From Baffinella frigidus (lineage: Eukaryota; Cryptophyceae; Cryptomonadales; Baffinellaceae), in the NCBI GenBank assembly GCA_026770585.1, contig MU646483.1:312887-331675 (forward strand): a DNA stretch of 18,789 nucleotides, written 5' to 3'. The notes below the pieces were generated by a model. The model ran no database searches, was not told the origin of the DNA, and saw nothing but the letters and a program-made list of their open reading frames with translations. Below are positions 13,286 to 18,789 of the stretch, one piece after another (positions within the stretch are counted from its first letter, which is position 1; each line of letters opens with the position of its first letter). Both the position numbers and the translations under genes were made by a program.

Positions 13286-13399
13286 ACAGGGGTACCTCGC
13301 GCATAAGAAACCGCCCCCCCCCCCCTAGGACCACCGTTGGACATAGGCCTATTGTAGGGTCCTAGGGGGGGTGCTTTCTTATGAGCGAGGTACCCCTGT
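13286..13399 (-). mobile_element. family A hairpin element, copy A10
   Basis: Full arms, shortened reverse core. It is surrounded by host sequence that is itself inverted: CACGTAGGACT (13269-13279) and AGTCCTACGTG (13400-13410). Confidence 0.87.
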
Positions 13400-13464
13400 A
13401 GTCCTACGTGTCCCTCGAGTTGATGACTCTTTGCGCGTCGACGACGGTGCGGACGGTGCGCCGT

Positions 13465-13583
13465 ACAGGGGTACCTCGCTCATAAGAAACCGCCCCCCGC
13501 CTAGGACCACCATAGGACCCTAGGCATGGTCCTACTGTAGGGTCCTGGGGGGGGGCGGTTTCTGATGAGTGAGGTACCCCTGT
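13465..13583 (-). mobile_element. family A hairpin element, copy A11
   Basis: Full arms, TA on both sides, reverse core (GGACCACCATAGGACCCTAG). Confidence 0.88.
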
Positions 13584-13616
13584 ACATCACCCCGATCTAA
13601 GAACTTCGACCAAGGC

Positions 13617-13680
13617 CGTTAGGTCCTTTAGGTTCTTTGAACTCCCACCATAGGCGGACACTGGAACTGGTTCGGTAGGA
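13617..13680 (+). mobile_element. left-end fragment of family H element
   Basis: TTAGGTCCTTTAGGTTCTTT...CTCCCACCATAGGCGGACACTGGAACTGGTTC matches the left terminus of 16439-16737. Confidence 0.6.
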
Positions 13681-13727
13681 CCGAGGGCTCAAGCTTTGGG
13701 CTACGGCTTGTGGTCGGCTGCGTAGAA

Positions 13728-13790
13728 CCCCCCCCCCTCCCCCCCCCTTAGGACCATGGTGGGGGTATTGTTTTCGAGGTACCCGTGTAC
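13728..13790. mobile_element. decayed family A remnant
   Basis: Long C tracts, TTAGGACCATGGTGGGGG, then TTCGAGGTACCCGTGTAC: a shortened, mutated core plus right end of family A. Confidence 0.5.
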
Positions 13791-13864
13791 AAGGCCTTCA
13801 CGGAAGGGAATACATGGTGGCCATGGTGGTCACGATCCGAAACAAACGCATTTTATCTCTCTGT

Positions 13865-13987
13865 ACAGGGGTACCTCGCTCATAAGAAACACCCCCCCCC
13901 CCCCTCAAGACCACCGTAGGGCTCTAAGAATGGGCCTACTTTATGGTCCCAAGGGGGGGGGGGGTCTTATGAGCGAGGTACCCCTGT
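13865..13987 (-). mobile_element. family A hairpin element, copy A13
   Basis: Full arms with long C and G tracts, TA on both sides, diverged reverse core. Confidence 0.87.
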
Positions 13988-14144
13988 ACCTGCAGACAGC
14001 GGGGCGGTCAGCGTTCAAACAAAGCATGCAGACGTCTCAAACCCCCGCGTCCGTGTCAGTCAAGGCGCCTCAGACACAGCACATGATGCGCATCCAATTT
14101 CAGAATCCTACAGGGGGCGCTCCTCCGTGAGAGACTTACACTGT

Positions 14145-14263
14145 ACAGGGGTACCTCGCTCACAAGAAACCGCCCCCTCCTAAGACCCTACAGTAGGGCT
14201 ATGCCTAGGGTCCTATGGCGGTCCTAGGGGGATGGGCGTTTCTTATGAGCGAGGTACCCCTGT
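14145..14263 (+). mobile_element. family A hairpin element, copy A14
   Basis: Full arms (left ACAGGGGTACCTCGCTCACA), TA on both sides, forward core. Confidence 0.88.
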
Positions 14264-14307
14264 ACACACATCCCGAGACGGGCCTGGCTACGCCAGGGTC
14301 GGTTCAC

Positions 14308-14470
14308 ACTAGGTCCTGCTTAGACACAGCCTCGCTGGGGGTGCATACATGGCGCCCGTGTTGGTAGCGATCGAGGTCTCTGGCCCTTTAGGTCCTTTAG
14401 GTCTTCGAGCTCCCAATAGGCGGACACCGGAACTTGTTCTGCAGTAAAGCCATGCTTCCTTTCGTGAAAC
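14308..14470 (+). repeat. dispersed repeat I plus left end of family H
   Basis: 14308-14385 (AGGTCCTGCTTAGACACAGCCTCG...GTGTTGGTAG) matches about 10450-10525. 14390-14470 (CTTTAGGTCCTTTAGGTCTTCG...GGCGGACACCGGAACTTG) matches the family H left terminus. Confidence 0.6.
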
Positions 14471-14548
14471 GCGGGTGGGGGGGGGTCCTCGGGTGGAGGA
14501 GGGGATGCGACTGGAGGGGATGCTGCTGGAGGGGGCGGGGGGGGGAAC
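14470..14548. repeat. G-rich tract with quadruplex potential
   Basis: Several runs of four to nine G separated by short spacers, including a 15 bp unit GGAGGGGATGCGACT/GGAGGGGATGCTGCT. Next to it, a 26 bp phrase starting GTAGAAGTAGTCGGAGTGAC (14579) repeats 34 bp later (14613). Confidence 0.6.
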
Positions 14549-14697
14549 TGAGAGGCTGAGACTCTGGGGACAAGCTCCGTAGAAGTAGTCGGAGTGACTT
14601 TACAAGTCCCGTGTAGGAGTAGTCGGAGTGGCTTTACACAGGCACGCCCACTACTCCCTACATGTGGCGTGTCCCCAGAGAGACGATTGAAAGGGAC

Positions 14698-14805
14698 ACA
14701 GGGGTTGTTCGCGAATAACGACAGGCACCACCCTAGGGTCCTACGGTACAGGGGTTACTCACGAATAACAACACGCACCGCCCTAGGGCCCTACAGTAGG
14801 GCTAT
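14698..14805 (+). mobile_element. two tandem left halves of family B
   Basis: ACAGGGGTTGTTCGCGAATA...CCTAGGGTCCTACGGT (14698-14747) is followed at once by ACAGGGGTTACTCACGAATA...GCCCTACAGTAGGGCTATT (14748-14805). Neither has a right terminus. Each breaks in or just after the core. Confidence 0.65.
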
Positions 14806-14915
14806 TCCGACCCCCCCACACACACGCCTCCCCGCCACCAACGCCCTGTGAAGAGCTCTTGATGCCCTCACGTGGAATGACTGACACAGAGAGCGGACCT
14901 TGCAGCGAGACCTGT

Positions 14916-15046
14916 ACAGGGGTTACTTGATATTACATGTAAGGACACGCACAGCCCCTAAATGTCAAGTGGTCTTATTTTCCTAGGACTAGCCCCATCC
15001 TAGAAAGCTAGGGCGGTGTGTGTCCTTGATTTTGAGTGACCCCTGT
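14916..15046 (+). mobile_element. family B hairpin element, copy B3, complete
   Basis: ACAGGGGTTACTTGATATTA...AAGGACACGCAC at the left pairs with GTGTGTGTCCTTGA...GAGTGACCCCTGT at the right. TA lies on both sides. It shares only the terminal ACAGGGGT with family A. The core is diverged (TTTCCTAGGACTAGCCCCAT). Confidence 0.75.
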
Positions 15047-15136
15047 ACATGTACATGAAGACTAGGTCCACTACGGATTCAAGCACTCAAGCATTTACTA
15101 ATCCCACGACAGCCGCCATCTAAGCTCCCTCACCCC

Positions 15137-15206
15137 AATTCCCAAACCCTGAACACAAAACCCCAAGCCCCAAACCCTAAACTCTAAATCCCAACCCCTA
15201 AACTCT
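15137..15206. repeat. degenerate telomere-like tract
   Basis: Variants of CCCTAAA (CCCCAAG, CCCAAAC, CTCTAAA and others) with approximate heptamer spacing, C-rich on the plus strand. Confidence 0.7.
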
Positions 15207-15234
15207 ATCCGCGAGTACGAAGGGGTGGGGCACG

Positions 15235-15655
15235 AATTGACGCACGTTTTTGGGCTTAAAATGAGTATCGAAGACGAAATAATTTACCCCTGCTTCTTCA
15301 GACCAAATTGAAGAGCAGGACACGGTGAGATCTTTGCCGTTTTCAAAAGTTGAAATAATTAACTTTTGAGCGAGCTGCGGCGCGCCAAAATTTGCTCATT
15401 TCCCTGTGATCGGATAATTGACGCAGTCTTTACCACACAATCCCAGGCAAAATCGCGTGTGAGATGTGTCCTAAACGGGGAATGTGTTGTAAAGACTGAT
15501 TTTGCCCCATTTGCTGACCGAAAGCACTTTTAAGATATAAAAATAATCTCGGTAAATATCTTAAAAGTGAGATTGTTATTTTTGTACCTGGGTGGAATTC
15601 AAACGTTTTGTTTTGTGTGGTAAAGATTGCGTCAATTTTCGAAGATGCGTCAATT
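15235..15655. mobile_element. AT-rich nested foldback element
   Basis: Outer arms are AATTGACGCA (15235-15244) and TGCGTCAATT (15646-15655). Inner arms of 25 bp with one mismatch at 15416-15440 (AATTGACGCAGTCTTTACCA...) and 15613-15637 reuse the same start. Two internal hairpins are present: TCAAAAGTT/AACTTTTGA (15343-15369) and a perfect 14 bp CACTTTTAAGATAT/ATATCTTAAAAGTG (15525-15538/15556-15569). Base composition is clearly more AT-rich than its surroundings. No gene. Confidence 0.65.
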
Positions 15656-15703
15656 TGGACCAATCCCTTCCTAGAGGGGTACCTCGCTCGAGTAGAGGCG
15701 AGT

Positions 15704-15823
15704 AGAGGGGTACCTCGCTCAGAAGAAAACGCCCCCGCCCCTAGGACCATCATAGGGCTTTAGGCATAGGCCTACTGTAGGGTCCTAGGGGGGCGCGCTT
15801 TCTTATAAGCAAAGTATCCCTGT
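15704..15823 (-). mobile_element. family A hairpin element, copy A15, with duplicated left end
   Basis: AGAGGGGTACCTCGCTCAGA...TTATAAGCAAAGTATCCCTGT, reverse core, the most diverged full copy. A separate left-end piece (AGAGGGGTACCTCGCTCGAG) lies just upstream at 15673-15692. Confidence 0.8.
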
Positions 15824-15842
15824 AGGCTCAGACGCCCACCAG

Positions 15843-15905
15843 TAGGACCATAGGACCTGCCTAGGACCTTTTGGCGGTCAATTTTACCGCCTCGCCACTG
15901 TGGTA
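15843..15905 (-). mobile_element. truncated family C element
   Basis: ATAGGACCTGCCTAGGACCT...TTGGCGGTCAATTTTACCGCCTCGCCACTG matches the right half of C2 (4249-4349). The left half is missing. Confidence 0.65.
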
Positions 15906-15910
15906 TCGTA

Positions 15911-15942
15911 AACCATGAACCCTAAACCCCAAACCCTGAACT
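15911..15942. repeat. short interstitial telomere-like tract
   Basis: AACCATGAACCCTAAACCCC then AAACCCTGAACT. Between here and 16170 there is an AT-rich stretch with AAAACTGG/CCAGTTTT inverted pairs and a T12-14 run, but no gene. Confidence 0.65.
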
Positions 15943-16171
15943 GTTAGTGTGGCAGACGAGAAACCATCAGCTAGCCTCATAAGCACAAGTACCAGTTTTT
16001 TGTTGAAAACTAAAACTGGCTGGTGTGTAGGGTTTTTTTTTTTTAGTTTGTCAACACACAAACTGGCCCACACTGCCAGTTTATTGGTTTAAAACACGGA
16101 TTGGTAAGCTTTGCTTGGTGCTCAAAAGCTGATCATTAGCCCTCGTTGGTATTCGTCGCCCACACTACAAT

Positions 16172-16422
16172 CCTTAAACCCTGAACCCCAACCCCCAAAC
16201 CCCAAACCTTAAACCCTTACGCCTAAACAATCAACCCTCAACCCTAAACTGTGAAGCCCAACCCTCAAACCTTAACCTCAAACCCCAAACCCCAAACTCT
16301 AAATTTCAAATTCTAAACCCTATTTCCTATTTCCTAAACCTTAGCTTTAAACCCTAAACCCTAAACCATAAACCCTGAACCCTCAACCATAACCCCTAAT
16401 CCCTAACCCCTGAACCCTTTCA
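16172..16422. repeat. long degenerate CCCTAAA-like array
   Basis: About 250 bp of C-rich heptamer-like units (CCCTGAA, CCCCAAA, CCTTAAA, CCCTCAA, and two TTTCCTA). The best-preserved block is around 16355-16375. Same orientation as 177-317. Confidence 0.8.
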
Positions 16423-16438
16423 CTAGCCCTTGTCGGTC

Positions 16439-16737
16439 CTTCAGGTCCTTTAGGTTCTTCGAGCTCCCAACACAGGCGGGCCCTAGAACTAGTTCTGCAT
16501 TTAGGTCCTTAAGGTTTTAAATGCTCAGTATAGCCCAACGAGACGCCCTTCCGTGGAAAGGATAAAAAGGATCTGCAGCTGTCACATGCCCGATGAGGAT
16601 ACCCTTTAGCCGGTTTCTGCCGCGATCCTCTGCACCGGGGGGCCTGAATGTGATCCGAAAGGAAGCATGGCTTTTCTGCAGAACCAGTTCCGGTGTCCGC
16701 CTATGTTGGGAGCTCGAAGAACCTTAAGGACCTGAAG
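16439..16737 (+). mobile_element. inverted-repeat element family H, complete copy
   Basis: Terminal arms of about 41 bp with two mismatches. The left starts CTTCAGGTCCTTTAGGTTCT and includes CGAGCTCCCAACACAGGCGG; the right is its inverse, ending AAGGACCTGAAG. Similarity continues inward (TAGAACTAGTTCTGCA against TGCAGAACCAGTTCCG). Fragments occur at 10688, 13617 and 14390. No transposase frame. Confidence 0.78.
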
Positions 16738-17154
16738 AAAAAATGTTTTTGCTTCAGATCGCATTTAGCTCCCAGTGCAGAAACTCGTGAGGAGGGGATA
16801 AAGGGTGGTTCTCTTGGGGTGTGTAAAATACCAACTGGTTCCCATGCTCACACACACACCGAACCCATGTCAGCCTTTATGAGGCTCATGGTTCCCATGG
16901 TTCCAATGGTTGGAGCAACCACGGATACCCCAGACGTCAAGAGGGAACACGATCCCGAAAGGTGATAGGGATTGTGTGTGGGGGTGAGGTGAGACCAGCC
17001 AGACACCAAAAATGAAAGGAGAGGAAGGTGGATGTGTAGAAAAGCCATGCTTGCGGACGAAGTTCGTCAAAAGTGGCCTTCACCACTTTTGTAAGTCAAT
17101 AATATCCCAAAAGTCAATTTCTAGGCTGGGCTATTCTTGGGAGGCGCGACAGAG
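16738..17154. other. gene-free interval with upstream hairpin
   Basis: Frames here are short and unconvincing. It contains a CACACACAC run and a GGTTCCCATGGTTCCAATGG mini-repeat. At 17069-17090 a perfect hairpin AAAAGTGG-CCTTCA-CCACTTTT is followed by AAAAGTCAATTT (17109-17120), mirroring the arrangement before the ORF at 6651. Probably the promoter region of the next gene. Confidence 0.4.
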
Positions 17155-18789
17155 ATGGGGGAGCCTCTTGCGCCGTTCGCGGTGGCGATGACAAGAGCTG
17201 ATGGTTCAAGAGGGCGCTCGAGGCTGCTGGCTGCTGTCGGCGCTGGCGTCCTTCTCGTGGCGGCTCTCGCCGCAGCAGTAGCTGTCGCAGGTAGTGCAGC
17301 CATCCGGCTTCTTTGAAGTGGCTGCGGGTCGCCGGGGAGAGCGCTGAGCGCACAGTGCATAGCACACACTCTGTCTACCTTCTTGATGTTCGCTCTTTCG
17401 CTCTTCCTCGCTCTTCTCGCTCTCGCTCTTTCTCTCTTCCTCCCCCCCCCCCCCTCTGTCTCTCGGCAGCCTCGGCTCGCCGCGGCCTGGTCCTGACTCT
17501 TGTCGGGGTGCAAGCAGGCGGCGGGCAGCAACGAGACGTTGTCGAGCTGCAGGCCGCGTCGCGTGTGGCGTCGATGGGACAGGTGTCGCGCACAGGGCGG
17601 GCTGTCGCCGCGCTGCAGGCAGCGGCTCGCAACGAGCAGGGGCGGGTGCAGCTGCTGGTACGCGGGGAAGGAGGAGCGCAGGTGCGGGCCAACGCGCTGG
17701 CTCGGCTGGCAGCTCGTTCAGGTGACCCCGCCACAAAACCCGGTTCGCCCCGGGGCTGGCCCAGCGCTACCGCCCCTTTCCTGACCTAGCGGGGGCTAGG
17801 CCCGGGAGGAAATTGTTTTCACACCCGCCGAGTCGGCCCTGGAAGCTTCCTGCACATCGCCCGACCGTTGAACGCAATGCTCGCGCGTCCAATCGTATTT
17901 CGACCAGCCTCCACACGCGGGTGCCTCTCCTCGATGGTGACGCGGGCGCCGTGTGCGTGCGCGACATGTGCCCTCCTGTCTCGTCCCACCTTGCCCTCTG
18001 GCGTGAAGCGGTCGTGCATGCCAACTTATCAAACCTCGCCCCCCCTGTTTGCAGGGCACTCCGTCGTGGGCAGCGGACGGAGAGGCGCGCGCGGCTCGAC
18101 GTCGCTCGTCGAGTTCGATGAGAACGGGGACCCCATCTGGAATGTACGGCCCTCCCCTCGCGTTGGGTTAACTCGATCTGGGATGTAAGGCCCTCCCCCA
18201 GCGTTGGGTTATCACTGTGGGGGTGATAAAATATCTCTGTGGGGTTGATGAAACTGTAATATCAGTTATCACTGTGGGGGCGATGACACAGTAATATCAG
18301 GACTTATCAGCCGTCTGGCTGAATCTCAACCGGGGGGCCTCCCCAGCCGCACCTTGCCTGCCGCGTGCCTTGCGCCGGCAGGGAAGCACTCCCGTGCGCA
18401 GGGGGGCGGGATGCGAGAGAGTCCCCCCATCACGACGGTTTTACCCAACCCGGGAAGGTTTGTTCTAACGGGGTGGTTTATTTTATTTGGAAGGTGAGTT
18501 CTCTCGGAGTGGTTTATTTCAGCAGCTGACCTGCCTACCCGCGAACCTTCTGCAGGACGAACCGGACGACTACGGCATCGAGATCGGCACTGACGATACC
18601 GAGGTGCTGCCCACAACACTTCAACCCCGATTTGGTGCTGCGGCAATCCTCGGGTTGTACCAGGGGTCGCCGGATATCGGGCGGTTGGGTACCACGCCCA
18701 CCCACACTCCCCCCTCACACACCCTCATCCGCCTTCTTCTCCTCCTCTCGACTCCAGCGATCCAGCTAAGGATCTGGCCCTCACTGAAT
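17155..18789 (+). CDS. multi-exon gene, membrane-anchored or secreted unknown protein, 3' end outside window
   Basis: The proposed exons are 17155-17290, 17470-17721, 18055-18143, 18556-18653 and 18758 onward. All junctions are GT-AG with matching phases (1, 1, 0, 2); acceptors such as CTCTCGGCAG, CCCTGTTTGCAG, CCTTCTGCAG and CTCGACTCCAG follow pyrimidine-rich tracts. Exon 1 encodes a basic stretch (residues 14-23), then a 22-residue hydrophobic segment (24-45, LLAAVGAGVLLVAALAAAVA...), a signal peptide or type II anchor. Exon 2 is Ala/Arg/Leu-rich and predicted helical (AALQAAARNEQGRVQLLVRG), somewhat like ARM/HEAT repeats, but no family is assigned. Exons 3-4 are acidic (SLVEFDENGDPIWN, then DEPDDYGIEIGTDDTEVLP). 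At least 202 residues are visible. An alternative exon 2 acceptor at 17518 keeps the same phase. Exon edges are inferred, not proven. Confidence 0.62.
18120..18300. repeat. imperfect tandem duplications in intron 3
   Basis: A ~41 bp unit (ATCTGGAATGTACGGCCCTC... and ATCTGGGATGTAAGGCCCTC...) is present twice from about 18134 and contains the exon 3 donor. It is followed by a second duplicated unit, GTTATCACTGTGGGGG-TGAT.../...-CGAT..., ending GTAATATCA. Confidence 0.75.

Noticed and set aside
13756-14130. A 124-codon frame containing RGTSLIRN and MSEVPLYL
   Set aside because: Most of it is the two arms of family A copy A13. The peptide recurs wherever the element does.
12592-14263. CRISPR array
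   Set aside because: The repeated units are ~120 bp palindromic elements at irregular spacing in both orientations in a eukaryotic context. They lack short identical repeats with regular spacers.
16693-16965. A 90-codon frame
   Set aside because: Its start lies in the family H right arm, and the rest is low-complexity (HTHTEP, MVPMVPMV). There is no coding bias.
17206-17736. Minus-strand frames of 119-176 codons
   Set aside because: They are Arg/Ala/Pro-rich mirrors of the GC-rich exon 2 and of the CT-rich intron 1 of the plus-strand gene.
1-18789. tRNA or rRNA genes
   Set aside because: I saw no cloverleaf with matching A and B boxes and no rRNA-like conserved stretch. A covariance-model scan was not possible here.

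Overview
This is nuclear DNA of a eukaryote, most likely a microalga or related protist. The evidence is CCCTAAA (TTTAGGG-type) telomere repeats, GC-rich genes with GT-AG introns, and very dense small inverted-repeat elements. There are no bacterial-style operons or ribosome binding sites. The telomere type and GC-rich genes would fit a cryptophyte, dinoflagellate, haptophyte or similar alga, but the sequence alone does not settle the group. The C-rich telomere strand reads inward from the left edge, so the window looks subtelomeric.

Layout. Positions 1-3660 hold a poly-G run, a CCCTAAA array, an oppositely oriented degenerate heptamer array (1287-1526) and a patchwork of dispersed repeats, with no convincing gene. 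Positions 3748-4592 hold three copies of a ~120 bp hairpin element (family A) and an inverted family C copy. Positions 4779-8126 form the first gene island: a two-exon gene on the minus strand (4779-6084) and a long single-exon ORF on the plus strand (6651-8126). They diverge from a shared intergenic region that carries five perfect copies of AAGTTGACTTT. Positions 8124-10037 hold broken or partly resolved coding pieces interrupted by inverted-repeat elements (families E and D). Positions 9943-11200 are a second collage of the same repeats seen at 1-3560. Positions 11340-15823 are packed with family A hairpins (11 more copies, some abutting) plus families B, C, G and J. Positions 15140-16737 hold an AT-rich foldback, degenerate telomere-like arrays and a 299 bp inverted-repeat element (H). 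Positions 17155-18789 hold a multi-exon plus-strand gene that runs off the right edge; it encodes an N-terminal membrane anchor or signal peptide and a helical repeat-like region.

None of the proteins is recognisable to a named family by eye. The most distinctive content is the non-autonomous inverted-repeat superfamily. Families A, B, C and probably D have different terminal sequences but share a core built from CCTAGG and CCTACGGTAGG-type palindromes. They sit at TA dinucleotides, often abut each other, and at least two copies show paired (compensatory) changes in their arms. The second notable signal is the 11-mer AAGTTGACTTT: eight exact copies in the window, five of them clustered between the two divergent genes. 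Coordinates of repeat edges are read by eye and may be off by a few bases.
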